64,000 bases of DNA from Mesorhizobium sp. M2A.F.Ca.ET.046.03.2.1. Lineage in GTDB: Bacteria; Pseudomonadota; Alphaproteobacteria; Rhizobiales; Rhizobiaceae. A program made the translations under genes and the position numbers. The notes beneath the pieces were generated by a model. That model made no database searches. It worked only from the letters and a program-made list of their open reading frames with translations, and was not told the DNA's origin. Numbering within the stretch: position 1 is the stretch's first letter; each line of letters opens with the position of its first letter. The DNA lies in the NCBI RefSeq assembly GCF_003952425.1, contig NZ_CP034449.1, forward strand, positions 7,118,001 through 7,182,000. The letters run 5' to 3'. Below are positions 20,353-31,391 of this stretch, piece after piece.

Positions 20353-20775
20353 ATGTCCATCAACTCTTCCGTCGCCGGCAACGGCACCGCATCCAACAGC
20401 TCCACCACGATCCTGCTCGGTCGCATACTGCTTTCCGTCATCTTCCTGCTTTCCGGCTTCGGCAAGCTCACCGCCATTTCTGGCACCGCCGGCTATTTCG
20501 GCGCTCTCGGCCTGCCGGTGCCGACCGTAACCGCCGTCCTGGTCGGCCTGATCGAACTGCTCGGCGGCCTTGCCGTCCTCATCGGCTTCCAGACCCGCAT
20601 CGTCGCCTGGGTGCTCGCCATCTTCACGATCGCCACCGGGCTGGTCGCTCACACCGGCTGGGCCGACCAGATGCAGATGATCCAGTTTCTCAAGAACCTC
20701 GCCATCACCGGCGGCTTCCTCCTGCTCGCCTCGTCCGGCGCCGGCGCCTATTCGATCGACGCCAAGCGCGGCTGA
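20353..20775 (+). CDS. DoxX-family membrane protein
   Basis: A 140-residue inner-membrane protein with four hydrophobic helices. LLGRILLSVIFLLSGFGKL, GLIELLGGLAVLIGFQTR and FLKNLAITGGFLLLA are DoxX signatures. The Gln/Thr/Arg after helix 2 (GFQTR) are conserved in the next gene too. DoxX proteins in other bacteria act in redox homeostasis, but the reaction is unclear. ATG 20353 follows GGAGAACCGCC. Followed by a strong terminator. Confidence 0.9.
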   Translation: MSINSSVAGNGTASNSSTTILLGRILLSVIFLLSGFGKLTAISGTAGYFGALGLPVPTVTAVLVGLIELLGGLAVLIGFQTRIVAWVLAIFTIATGLVAHTGWADQMQMIQFLKNLAITGGFLLLASSGAGAYSIDAKRG

Positions 20776-20802
20776 TCCTTCTTTCCTCCCAAGCCAAACT
20801 CG

Positions 20803-20835
20803 AAAGCGGCGCGGAATTTTCCGCGCCGCTTTTTC
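20803..20835 (+). terminator. intrinsic terminator after the first doxX gene
   Basis: AAAGCGGCGCGGAA and TTCCGCGCCGCTTT form a near-perfect long palindrome followed by TTTTTC, so the two DoxX genes are mostly separate transcripts. Confidence 0.9.
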
Positions 20836-20892
20836 GTTGCAGGCGTAGACTGCGCCGCAGCCGGCGTCATGCACCGGCAAGGGAGGTGGCCA

Positions 20893-21309
20893 ATGTCTCG
20901 CAATGCGTTGCTTCTGGTCTCGCGGCTGCTGCTCGCCGCGCTCTTCGTGCCGTCGGGGTTCCAGGCGCTCACCAACATCTCCGGCACAATCAATTATTTC
21001 GCCGGGCTCGGCCTGCCGTTGCCGACTTTAGCGGCCTGGGGCACCGGCTTGTTCGAACTGATTGCAGGGCTCTTGATCCTCGTCGGTTTCCAGACCCGGA
21101 TCGTAGCGCTTCTGCTTGCCGCCTTCTGCATCGTCGCGGGCTTCACCGGCCATTACGGCCAGGGCGGCGACGATGCCACGCTCGCCTTCCTGCACCAGCA
21201 GATGCTGATGAAGGACATCGCCATTGCCGGCGGCTTCCTGGCGCTCGCCATGGCCGGCGCCGGCGCATGGTCTGCTGACGGACGCGACTTTGGATCAGCG
21301 CCGAGGTGA
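20893..21309 (+). CDS. DoxX-family membrane protein (tandem paralogue)
   Basis: A 138-residue DoxX protein with the same plan as the gene 118 bp upstream: LVSRLLLAALFVPSGFQAL, GLFELIAGLLILVGFQTRIVA and MKDIAIAGGFLALAMAGAGAWS. The start MSRNALLL follows GGGAGGTGGCCA. The shared GFQTRIVA stretch points to an old tandem duplication. A third DoxX-like gene lies at 50191. Confidence 0.9.
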   Translation: MSRNALLLVSRLLLAALFVPSGFQALTNISGTINYFAGLGLPLPTLAAWGTGLFELIAGLLILVGFQTRIVALLLAAFCIVAGFTGHYGQGGDDATLAFLHQQMLMKDIAIAGGFLALAMAGAGAWSADGRDFGSAPR

Positions 21310-21339
21310 CCTGAGCCAGCCCTATTTCACCGAAACGTC

Positions 21340-22870
21340 CTATTTTACCGATACACTTGGCCCGCCCTCGACCGCCAGCACCAGGCGGCGGTTGGTGATG
21401 CGCGCCAGCTGCGCCAGCCGTCCAGCGGGGCGCTCGCCGTAGAGATCGGAGAGCGAGGCCGGCAGCACCAGCGCCAGCGCGCCGTTGCCGCGGCTTTCCC
21501 ATTTCAGCCTCGGCATGACGCCCGGCATCGCGGCGGTGAGCAGATAGACCACGCGCATCATCGCCGCCAGCACGCGGGCGCGTTCCAGAAGGCGCGGTGG
21601 CGCCAGCGCCTTGATCTCGGGCGCGATGCCGTCGTTGAAGATGCCGTCATGGCGGTAGGCGTTGGCCAGGGCCAGATAGGCGCGGCCGGGATGGTCGACG
21701 CCGATGAAGGAGGCATGCGCGATGATGTTGAGCGACTGCCTGCCGCGATATTCTGGATGCGCGCGCCAGCCGATATCGGCGAGCAGGCAGGCGGCATGGC
21801 GGTAGCGCGTTTCGTCTTCCGTCTCGTCGATGCCGAAGGCCTTGAATGCCTTGCCGGTCCATTCGACAAGGTCATGCGCGTGGTGCACCGAGCGCGAGCG
21901 CAACAGCGCCAGTTCCTCGGCCGCCGAGATCAGCGGGTCAGCCTTCTGCTCCTCGGGGTCGAGCAGCGAATAGAGAAAACCCTCGCGCACGCCTTGCGCC
22001 GAGACGATGATCTTCGAGGGCTGCATCGCCGCCATGATCTCCTGCAGCACGACGGCGCCGTAGGGCAGCAGCGAGCGGCGGTTCTTGGAGACGCCTTCGA
22101 TGCCCTCACCTTCTCGACCTCGCCCTTGGCCACCTGCCTGAGGAAGGTCTGCGCGCTGTCGGCCGAAATCTCGTAGTGATGCATGATGCCGAGCGGGTAG
22201 TTGGTCATCTCCATATGCAGCCTGGCAAGGTTTCGCCAGGTGCCGCCGACGGCATAAAAGACCCTGCCTTGCCCGCCCTTGAGCAGCTTTGCCCGCGCCA
22301 GTTCCTGACGCGCGATCTTCTGCGCCTGCACCAGCGAGTTCTTGGCCATATCCTGCAGGCGCAGGCCGCCGAGCGGTAGCGTGATGCCGTCGCCGATCGC
22401 GTCTCGGTTGATGTCGATCAGCTCGAGGCTGCCGCCGCCGAGGTCACCGGCGATGCCGTTGGCCGGATGGAAACCGGAAATGACGCCAAGCGCCGAATAA
22501 TAGGCTTCCTGGCGGCCGGTGAGCACGCGGATCTCGGTCTTCAGCACATCCTCGGCGCGGTGGATGAAATCGGGACCGTTGATGGCCTCGCGCGCGGCGG
22601 CGGTGGCCAGCACATACATGTGCTCGGCGCCCGCCTGATCCGACAGCGCGCGGAAGCGGCGGAACTCCTCCATCGAGCGCGTCACGGCCTCGGGATCGAG
22701 CTTGCCCGTCGAAACGATGCCGCGGCCGAGGCCGGCCAGCATCTTTTCGTTGAACAGCAGCGAGGGCGAGCGCGCCAGCCCTTCATAGACGACAAGGCGG
22801 ATCGAGTTCGACCCTATGTCGATGATCGACAGTGGCCGCCGGTCCTGAAGCCGGCCCTGGGAAACTGCAA

Positions 22871-22874
<4 letters not shown>
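21340..22874 (-). pseudogene. ppx: exopolyphosphatase Ppx/GppA, frameshifted
   Basis: The N-terminal frame (from GTG 22874) has SIIDIGSNSIRLVVYEG, the phosphate loops GLGRGIVSTGKL and GDLGGGSLELID, and runs in good homology to VAKGEVEKV. There it breaks; the remainder (LQEIMAAMQPSKIIVSAQGVREGF to the end) is in another frame. Adding one base to the GGTGAGGG run near 22105-22110 restores a full protein of about 510 residues. So it is either a recent null mutation or a sequence error. Ppx hydrolyses polyphosphate from chain ends. Its GTG start overlaps the ppk stop by 4 bp (GTGA), hence an operon. Confidence 0.88.
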
Positions 22875-25066
<2,192 letters not shown>

Positions 25067-25140
25067 GTTTCCCGCTCTTGCCCGCAACCGCCCCAGGGAG
25101 CGCCGCATCTTGCCGTCCGGCGACGCTCTAACATCTCTTT

Positions 25141-25158
25141 GTGACGCATGATCGTCAC
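25141..25158. promoter_or_regulatory. 18-bp inverted repeat upstream of ppk
   Basis: GTGACG, CATGAT, CGTCAC: perfect 6-bp arms in the region between ppk and the divergent zinc-finger gene. It does not match the Pho box well (CTGTCAT direct repeats), so a different regulator is more likely. Role inferred only from position. Confidence 0.4.
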
Positions 25159-25315
25159 GGAATCGCTCCGTGCCAGCCTCACGCGCTTAACCGGCTCAAC
25201 TTATCCTCTGCCAGCCTTTTGCGACAGTTTGATTTCATCGATCTTGCAAACTGGCATGTTATGCTCCAGATGCAGGCGGGTCACACCCACTGGCCGAACC
25301 CGATTGGAGACGACG

Positions 25316-25561
25316 ATGGCAGGCGGTAGCATTCCCCATTTCCAGAACGACGCGGGCCATCCGGTCATCGAGATCGGCGTCAAGGAATTCATGTGCACCG
25401 GCGCCAACCCGCCTTTCGATCACCCGCACGTGTTCCTCGACATGGGTGACGACAATGAAAAGGTCTGCCCCTACTGCTCGACGCTTTATCGCTATTCGCC
25501 GTCGCTGAAGGCGACAGAAACGCAGCCAGCCGGCTGCCTCTATGTCGACCAGGCCGCCTGA
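25316..25561 (+). CDS. zinc-finger (zf-CHCC/NDUFS6-like) protein
   Basis: An 81-residue protein. EFMCTGANPPFDHPHVFLDMGDDN, then KVCPYCSTLY has the Cys-x8-His and CxxC spacing of the CHCC zinc domain found in mitochondrial complex I NDUFS6 and its alphaproteobacterial homologues. It is likely a complex I assembly or accessory factor. ATG 25316 is chosen since the family starts just before; the open frame extends further without features. The downstream FAD monooxygenase starts 8 bp after its stop, so they are probably co-transcribed. Confidence 0.88.
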   Translation: MAGGSIPHFQNDAGHPVIEIGVKEFMCTGANPPFDHPHVFLDMGDDNEKVCPYCSTLYRYSPSLKATETQPAGCLYVDQAA

Positions 25562-25568
25562 GCCGACC

Positions 25569-26804
25569 ATGATTGAAGCACGGTCCCGGCAAGTCGTCAT
25601 AGCCGGGGCCGGCATCGCCGGATTGACGGCAGCACTTGCCTTCGCTGAGCGCGGCTTGCCGGTCAAATTGTTCGAGCAGGCCAAGCAGCTCCAAGCGGCC
25701 GGGTCCGGCCTCCAGCTGGCTCCCAACGCAACCCGCATCCTGCGCCGGCTTGGCGTGCTCGACCGTCTGTTGCCCAACGCGGTCCGGCCCGAAGCGGTGG
25801 TGCTGAAGGATGCGAAAAGCCTGCGTGAGCTGGCCCGCGTGCCGCTTGGACAGGCGGCCGAGAAGCGCTGGGGCGCGCCCTATCTGGTGGCGCACCGCGC
25901 CGACCTGCAGGCGGCCATGGCGGAGGAAATGGCAGGGCGGTCGGATATCGAGCTCGTTACCGGTGCGCGGGTGACAGGCATCGCCGCCGACCAGCGAAGC
26001 GTGACCGCGACGGTAGAGGCCGACGGCAAAACCACGTCGATTGCAGCCGGCCTGCTGGTTGGAGCCGATGGCGTCTGGTCGACGGTTCGCGCGCAGCTTG
26101 CGGCCCGGGACTCCGCCTTCGCGAGAAGCCGCTTCTCGGGCCGACTGGCCTGGCGCACCACCGTGGCGGTCGACAGCCCCGCCGGGCAGGCATTTGCCGA
26201 GATCGGGGTGGCGGGCTGCGTCACAACCTTCCTGCATCCCGGCTTCCATTTGGTCGCCTATCCCGTGAGCAAGGGCCGCACCGTCAACCTCGCCGCTTTC
26301 ACCAGAGGCGAACGCATCGCGGAAGGCTGGTCGGGCCATGCCGACCCGGCCATCCTGTCCAATGCCATGCGTGGCACCGCACCGATGCTCGCAAAGCTCA
26401 TCGCGCTGGCGGGGTCGTGGACGGCGTTTCCAATGCACACTGTCCGGCAACAGCGCTGGGCCGTCCCGCAAGGCATCGCGCTGATCGGCGACGCCGCGCA
26501 TGCGATGACGCCGTTCGCGGCCCAGGGCGCGGCCATGGGAATCGAGGACGCCTCAGTGCTCGCCAATCTCGTTGCCGATTTTCCCGGCGATCCGGCCCAC
26601 AGCCTCGCCGTCTGGGAAAATCTCAGGCGGCCGCGCGTCGAAAGGGTGCTCAAACGCGGCGCGTTCAATCGGCTGACCTGGCACGCCTGGGGACCGGTGG
26701 CAGTCGCCCGCAATCTGGTGCTGGCGACGCGGCCGCCGGAGAAGCTCGCCGCGGACTTGGACTGGCTTTATGGCTGGGAGGAACGGAAGGTGGTGCAGGG
26801 GTAG
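25569..26804 (+). CDS. FAD-dependent monooxygenase (salicylate hydroxylase/UbiH-like)
   Basis: A 411-residue flavoprotein monooxygenase: GxGxxG in VIAGAGIAGLTAAL near 9-22, GSGLQLAPNATRILRRLG near 45, the DG motif LVGADGVWSTVR near 160 and the GD motif ALIGDAAHAMTPFAAQGAAMGIED near 300. These are the FAD/NADH sites of the class A hydroxylases. The next gene upstream, a probable complex I accessory factor, and the frequent pairing of these two genes in alphaproteobacteria make a quinone- or aromatic-ring hydroxylation role possible but unproven. ATG 25569 or GTG 25542 could be the start. Confidence 0.88.
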   Translation: MIEARSRQVVIAGAGIAGLTAALAFAERGLPVKLFEQAKQLQAAGSGLQLAPNATRILRRLGVLDRLLPNAVRPEAVVLKDAKSLRELARVPLGQAAEKRWGAPYLVAHRADLQAAMAEEMAGRSDIELVTGARVTGIAADQRSVTATVEADGKTTSIAAGLLVGADGVWSTVRAQLAARDSAFARSRFSGRLAWRTTVAVDSPAGQAFAEIGVAGCVTTFLHPGFHLVAYPVSKGRTVNLAAFTRGERIAEGWSGHADPAILSNAMRGTAPMLAKLIALAGSWTAFPMHTVRQQRWAVPQGIALIGDAAHAMTPFAAQGAAMGIEDASVLANLVADFPGDPAHSLAVWENLRRPRVERVLKRGAFNRLTWHAWGPVAVARNLVLATRPPEKLAADLDWLYGWEERKVVQG

Positions 26805-26819
26805 GACGTTGAAGACGTT

Positions 26820-27143
26820 ATGAACAAAACCGTTCGATATAAATTCGATCCAACAAATCCACCGCCTCTGACGGAAGCTCAGAAGGCTGAAATCGCTGCC
26901 CTGAAAGCGCGACGGGAAGATGATATCGATACCAGCGATATTCCGGAATTGACGGAAGAGTTCTGGCGGACGGCTGTCCGAAATCCGTATTTCAAACCGA
27001 TCAAGCAGCAGCTGACTCTTCGTCTCGATTCAGATGTCGTCGCTTGGTTCAAGAGGCATACACGTGACGGTCGCGGTTACCAGAGCGCAATCAACAAGGT
27101 GTTGCGTGAATATGTGACGAAGCAAGATCGCAAGGCCGGCTGA
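26820..27143 (+). CDS. BrnA-like antitoxin without visible toxin partner
   Basis: A 107-residue protein. DIDTSDIPELTEEFWRTAVRNP is the BrnA/DUF4415 hallmark; QLTLRLDSDVVAWFKRH and YQSAINKVLREYV are the ribbon-helix-helix part. In brnTA operons a roughly 90-residue BrnT RNase precedes BrnA, but here an FAD monooxygenase ends 16 bp upstream and no BrnT frame is seen on either strand. So it may be an orphan antitoxin or a plain repressor. The base composition is visibly more AT-rich than its neighbours, which suggests transfer. Confidence 0.82.
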   Translation: MNKTVRYKFDPTNPPPLTEAQKAEIAALKARREDDIDTSDIPELTEEFWRTAVRNPYFKPIKQQLTLRLDSDVVAWFKRHTRDGRGYQSAINKVLREYVTKQDRKAG

Positions 27144-27156
27144 CGGGCAAAACCAC

Positions 27157-27825
27157 CTAGTTATACAACCCCATCGACCACCACAGCGACACTGGTAGCG
27201 GGTTCCACCAGCCCGTGCGCACGCCGGCGATGCGTAATCCGGCCGCCGTCCAGGTGTTGCAGCCGACCAGCGCGTTGAAATGGCCATTGGCTTCGTAGAA
27301 ACGGTCGTAGGCCGAGTAGCCGGCATCCTCGACGGCCACAGGCCCGCCCTTGCCCTGCCGGAAACTCGCGGTGATGTAGTCCAGCAACGCCGCGAAATGC
27401 GCCTCGTCGATGTCGAAGCCGGCGACATTCGGATGCAGCTCCTTGATCGTGCCGGCGACATCGACATGCATCACCGAGACATCGAGCGTCAGCGCCTTCA
27501 ACACCGGCGCGGCATTCAATTGCGACCATGTCGGCGTCTCCAGATAGAAGGCGCGGCCGCCCCAGCCGAAGACGATGTAGCGTGCATCCGGGGCATCCAT
27601 CGGCAGACCGGCATCGGCGAGGAAAGCAAACCGCCGGCGAACGCCGTCATCCAGAGGGATAGCGATGTCGGTGTGGATCGGGTTCTTCAGCACCAATATG
27701 CGCCGTGTCCCCTCGCCTTCGGCCTTCGCCGCGGGCCAGAGCGGGCGCGGCACCAGCGCGCCGAGCGCGGCGGCAAGAAGCACCGCCGCGACGAGCATTG
27801 CCAGATATCGCAGGATTGTTCTCAT
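27157..27825 (-). CDS. TIGR02117/DUF2459 family protein
   Basis: A 222-residue protein with one N-terminal membrane helix (LRYLAMLVAAVLLAAALGALV). The body carries HTDIAIPLDD, IVFGWGGRAFYLETPTW, VMHVDVAGTI and GCNTWTAAGLRIAGV, which match the TIGR02117 family. The conserved Cys and His suggest a papain-like or NlpC-like fold, unproven. Periplasmic by topology. Convergent with the BrnA-like gene. Confidence 0.85.
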   Translation of the reverse strand: MRTILRYLAMLVAAVLLAAALGALVPRPLWPAAKAEGEGTRRILVLKNPIHTDIAIPLDDGVRRRFAFLADAGLPMDAPDARYIVFGWGGRAFYLETPTWSQLNAAPVLKALTLDVSVMHVDVAGTIKELHPNVAGFDIDEAHFAALLDYITASFRQGKGGPVAVEDAGYSAYDRFYEANGHFNALVGCNTWTAAGLRIAGVRTGWWNPLPVSLWWSMGLYN

Positions 27826-27907
27826 CGGGCGCGGTAGGTCCGGACGAGAAAAAAGAAATCCGAAGCTTTCATCGGTGTTTTCCGAGATAAGCCGAAGTCT
27901 TTCATGA

Positions 27908-28070
27908 CTTCGTCATCCTCGGGCTTGACCCGAGGATCCATGCCGTGACCTTTGATGTAGAGCGCGGCGGAGCAGAATTCTGCAACCGTCGCAACGCCTT
28001 AGCGTCACGGCATGGATCCTAGGGTCTGCGCGCGTCGCTTCGCTCCTTGCTCCGCCCTAGGATGACGAAG
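27908..28070. repeat. dispersed rhizobial repeat, copy B (complete, 163 bp)
   Basis: The ends are perfect 12-bp inverted repeats (CTTCGTCATCCT and AGGATGACGAAG). Inside are perfect 14-bp arms ATCCATGCCGTGAC and GTCACGGCATGGAT. The right side carries the same TCTGCGCGCGTCGCTTCG arm as copies A and C. No open frame; the form is that of a miniature inverted-repeat element. Confidence 0.88.
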
Positions 28071-28108
28071 GCACGGGCACGAGCCACCTCCCAGGAAACT
28101 GTTCCCGC

Positions 28109-28912
28109 TCAGTGCAGGATCTGCGACAGGAACAGTTTCGTCCGCTCATGGCGCGGATGGTCGAAGAACTCGGCCGGCGTGTTCTGCTCGACGATCTGGC
28201 CCTGATCCATGAAGATCACCCGGTTGGCGACCTTGCGGGCAAAGCCCATCTCGTGGGTGACGCACAGCATCGTCATGCCCTCTTCCGCCAGGCCCACCAT
28301 CGTCTCCAGCACTTCCTTGATCATCTCGGGATCGAGCGCCGAGGTCGGCTCGTCGAACAGCATGATGCGCGGGTTCATGCACAGCGAGCGCGCGATCGCC
28401 ACACGCTGCTGCTGGCCGCCGGAGAGCTGTCCGGGATATTTGTTGGCCTGTTCGGGGATCTTGACGCGCTTGAGGAAATGCATGGCGATTTCCTCGGCCT
28501 GCTTCTTCGGCATCTTGCGCACCCAGATGGGCGCCAGCGTGCAGTTCTCCAGGATGGTCAGATGCGGGAACAGGTTGAAGTGCTGGAACACCATGCCGAC
28601 CTCGCGGCGCACCTCGTCGATCTTCTTCAGATCGTTGGTGAGTTCCTTGCCGTCGACGATGATCTTGCCCTTCTGATGCTCTTCCAGCCGGTTGATGCAG
28701 CGGATCATGGTCGACTTGCCGGAGCCGGACGGACCGCAAATGACGATGCGCTCGCCGCGCATCACCTTGAGATTGATGTCCTTGAGCACATGGAACTCGC
28801 CATACCATTTGTGCATACCGACAATGTCGATGGCGACGTCGGTGGTCGAGACATGCATCTTTCCGGCATTGACCTTGAGGTCTTCCGCGCTGACGGCGTT
28901 TTCGGTGGACAT
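28109..28912 (-). CDS. aapP: general L-amino acid ABC transporter, ATP-binding protein
   Basis: A 267-residue ABC ATPase. Walker [10 protein letters not shown] at 60-68, the Q-loop in [12 protein letters not shown], signature LSGGQQQR near 165 and Walker [10 protein letters not shown] are intact, with the switch His in CVTHEMG. Strongly of the GlnQ/AapP polar amino acid type. It powers import by AapQM. ATG 28912 follows AAGGGGAA. Last gene of aapJQMP, separated from aapM by a 13-bp-arm hairpin. Confidence 0.95.
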   Translation of the reverse strand: MSTENAVSAEDLKVNAGKMHVSTTDVAIDIVGMHKWYGEFHVLKDINLKVMRGERIVICGPSGSGKSTMIRCINRLEEHQKGKIIVDGKELTNDLKKIDEVRREVGMVFQHFNLFPHLTILENCTLAPIWVRKMPKKQAEEIAMHFLKRVKIPEQANKYPGQLSGGQQQRVAIARSLCMNPRIMLFDEPTSALDPEMIKEVLETMVGLAEEGMTMLCVTHEMGFARKVANRVIFMDQGQIVEQNTPAEFFDHPRHERTKLFLSQILH

Positions 28913-28941
28913 GGCCAATTCCCCTTATCGTTGTGTTTGAT

Positions 28942-28978
28942 GCATGTCCCAAAATCGCTCCACAGTTTTGGGACATGC
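28942..28978 (-). repeat. GCATGTCCC palindrome between aapM and aapP
   Basis: GCATGTCCCAAAA and TTTTGGGACATGC are perfect 13-bp arms with an 11-nt loop. Similar GCATGTC...GACATGC units are recalled as common in Mesorhizobium intergenic DNA. In the transcript it would form a stable stem ahead of aapP and could lower ATPase expression. Confidence 0.75.
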
Positions 28979-28979
28979 C

Positions 28980-30137
28980 TCAGCGTTTGTAGCCGGTGTC
29001 GAGCCGGCGTTCGGTGTACATTGAATAGCGCGACATGCCGAAGCACAACAGCCAGAAAACAAAGGCGGCAAAGATCAGGCCGGATTTCGGGGTCTGCGGC
29101 GTCGCCCAGTTGGGGTCGGCGAAGTTCTGCTTCACCACGCCGAGCAGGTCGAACATCGAGATGATCAGGACCAGGCTGGTGTCCTTGAGCATGCCGATGA
29201 AGGTGTTGACGATACCTGGGATGACCAGCTTCAGCGCCTGCGGCAGCACGATCAGACCCATCTTCTGCCAGTAGCCGAGGCCGAGCGAATCGGCGCCTTC
29301 ATACTGGCCCTTCGGGATCGCCTGCAGGCCGCCGCGGATCACTTCCGCCATATAGGCGGCGGCAAACAGCGAGACACCGATCAGGGCCCGCAGGTATTTG
29401 TCGAAGCTGACGCCTTCCGGCAGGAACAGCGGCAGCATGACGCTGGCGAAGAACAGCACCGTGATCAGCGGAATGCCGCGCACCGTCTCAATGAAGACGA
29501 CGCAGAGCCATTTGATGATCGGCATCTTCGAACGCCGACCGAGCGCCAGCACGATGCCCATCGGCAGCGACACGGCAATGCCGACGAAGGACAGGCTGAG
29601 CGTGACCAGCAGCCCGCCCCAGCGCGGGGTCTCGACATGCGGCAGACCGAACACGCCGCCTACCAGCAGGACGAAGGCGACGACCGGCAGCGCCACGAAG
29701 AGCAGAAGCGCGTTCAACCCCTTGCGCGGCACGCGCGGGATCAGCATCGGCACCAGCAGCGCCACGAACAGGATGGCGACCAGAATCGGCCGCCAGCGCT
29801 CCTCGATTGGATAGGTGCCGAACATGAACTGGCCGAACTTGGCGTTGACGAAGGCCCAGCAGGCGCCGGTCCAGCCATCGGGCTGGATGCCGCCTTGCGA
29901 GGCGGTCGTGCATACCGTGCGGTCAGGGCCAGTCCAGACGGCGTTTATGAAGGCCCAGTTGATGATTTGCGGCAACACCCACACCACGATGGCAATGGCC
30001 AGCACCGTGAGGATGGTGTCGCCGACCGAACCGATCAGGTTTTTGCGCACCCAGGCATAGGCGCCGCGTTCGGTAGGCGGCGCCGGCTGCGCCAGCGCCA
30101 TCTCGGTGCGCACCCAGGACATGTCGTGTTCCTGCAT
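28980..30137 (-). CDS. aapM: general L-amino acid ABC transporter, permease AapM
   Basis: A 385-residue permease with N-terminal cytoplasmic tail, about eight hydrophobic helices and the BPD_transp_1 region near 170-375. The EAA-type loop reads [24 protein letters not shown]. The extended central periplasmic segment (VCTTASQGG) is typical of AapM compared with shorter HisM-type permeases. It pairs with AapQ in the inner membrane. Start is 4 bp after the aapQ stop, so translation is coupled. Confidence 0.95.
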   Translation of the reverse strand: MQEHDMSWVRTEMALAQPAPPTERGAYAWVRKNLIGSVGDTILTVLAIAIVVWVLPQIINWAFINAVWTGPDRTVCTTASQGGIQPDGWTGACWAFVNAKFGQFMFGTYPIEERWRPILVAILFVALLVPMLIPRVPRKGLNALLLFVALPVVAFVLLVGGVFGLPHVETPRWGGLLVTLSLSFVGIAVSLPMGIVLALGRRSKMPIIKWLCVVFIETVRGIPLITVLFFASVMLPLFLPEGVSFDKYLRALIGVSLFAAAYMAEVIRGGLQAIPKGQYEGADSLGLGYWQKMGLIVLPQALKLVIPGIVNTFIGMLKDTSLVLIISMFDLLGVVKQNFADPNWATPQTPKSGLIFAAFVFWLLCFGMSRYSMYTERRLDTGYKR

Positions 30138-30141
30138 GGCC

Positions 30142-31329
30142 TTACCTCTCCACCAGCGCCATTCTGGCGTTGACGATGTTCATGACGAAGGACGTCACGA
30201 GACTCAGCACCAGATAGGCGACCATCATGATGAACACGCCCTCCACCGCCTGCCCGGTCTGGTTCAGCACGGTGCCGGCGGTGGCTGTCAGATCGGGGTA
30301 GCCGATGGCAATGGCCAGGGATGAGTTCTTGGTCAGGTTGAGATACTGGCTGGTGAGCGGCGGGATGACGATGCGCATTGCCTGCGGGATCACTACCAAC
30401 CGCAGGATCGGACCGGAGCGAAGGCCGAGTGCCGCTGCCGCCTCGGTCTGGCCCCTGCTGACGCCCCTGATGCCGGCGCGCACGATTTCGGCGATGAAGG
30501 CCGCCGTGTAGAAGGATAGCGCCAACAGCAGCGACAGGAACTCCGGCTTGATCCAGAAGCCGCCGGTCAGGTTGAAGGTCGACTGCTTCGGGAAATCGAA
30601 GGTGAGCGGCATGCCGCTGAGCAGGAAAGCAAGCACCGGCAGGCCGATGATGAGAGCGACCGACGTCCAGAACACCGGGAATTGCTGGCCGGTTGCCCGC
30701 TGCCGCTGCCGCGCCCTGTGGGCGACGAACCATGCCATCGCGATGGCGAGCAGCAATGCGACGCCGATCAGCCAGGAGCCATCCCCCCAGACGGCCCGCG
30801 GTAGATAGAAACCACGCTGGTTGAGAAAGGAGCCGAGGGGCAGATGGATGCTCTCGCGCGGCGGCGGCAGCACGGCGAGCACGCCGGAATACCAGAAGAA
30901 GATGACCAGCAGCGGCGGGATGTTGCGGAAGATCTCGACATAAACCGTGCAGATCTTGCGGATCAGCCAGTTCTGCGACAGGCGTCCTATGCCGATGAGG
31001 AAGCCGACGATGGTGGCAAGCACGATGCCGGCGACGGCAATGATGATCGTGTTGAGCAGACCGACGACCAGCGCACGGAAATAGGTCGAGTCAGACGTGT
31101 AGGCGATCGGCGTGTCGGAGATGTCGAAGCCGGCCCTGCTCTTCAGGAAGCCGAAGCCTGATGCAATGTGCAGGCGCTGGAGGTTTTCGATGACGTTGTG
31201 GACGATCCACCAGATCGAGATGAACAGCAGGATCACGACCAGCGTCTGAAAGAACAGGCTGCGTATTCTCGGGTCATTGATGAAGGAGCCGCGGGTCGGC
31301 TCCTCGCGAAGGATTTCCTGCGAAGCCAT
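30142..31329 (-). CDS. aapQ: general L-amino acid ABC transporter, permease AapQ
   Basis: A 395-residue permease. The N-terminus ([18 protein letters not shown]) and long insertion before the C-terminal helices match AapQ. The EAA loop is [24 protein letters not shown]. It forms the channel with AapM for uptake of many L-amino acids, important in bean and pea rhizobia for nodule amino-acid cycling. Preceded by aapJ with a strong hairpin between. Confidence 0.95.
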   Translation of the reverse strand: MASQEILREEPTRGSFINDPRIRSLFFQTLVVILLFISIWWIVHNVIENLQRLHIASGFGFLKSRAGFDISDTPIAYTSDSTYFRALVVGLLNTIIIAVAGIVLATIVGFLIGIGRLSQNWLIRKICTVYVEIFRNIPPLLVIFFWYSGVLAVLPPPRESIHLPLGSFLNQRGFYLPRAVWGDGSWLIGVALLLAIAMAWFVAHRARQRQRATGQQFPVFWTSVALIIGLPVLAFLLSGMPLTFDFPKQSTFNLTGGFWIKPEFLSLLLALSFYTAAFIAEIVRAGIRGVSRGQTEAAAALGLRSGPILRLVVIPQAMRIVIPPLTSQYLNLTKNSSLAIAIGYPDLTATAGTVLNQTGQAVEGVFIMMVAYLVLSLVTSFVMNIVNARMALVER

Positions 31330-31352
31330 GGACCGTCCCCTGGAAAGAGAAA

Positions 31353-31379
31353 CCGGGAGGCAGACGACCTGCCTCCCGG
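31353..31379 (-). promoter_or_regulatory. hairpin in aapJ-aapQ intergenic region
   Basis: CCGGGAGGCAG and CTGCCTCCCGG, perfect 11-bp arms with a 5-nt loop, directly after the aapJ stop; TTTCTCTTT follows on the minus strand. Placed to stabilise or partly terminate after aapJ so that the binding protein is made in excess over the membrane parts. Confidence 0.7.
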
Positions 31380-31391
31380 ATCACGTTTCGA

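Noticed and set aside
26600..26830. BrnT toxin gene upstream of the BrnA-like gene
   Set aside because: The region is fully occupied by the C-terminus of the FAD monooxygenase, and no short frame with a BrnT-like motif was found on either strand.
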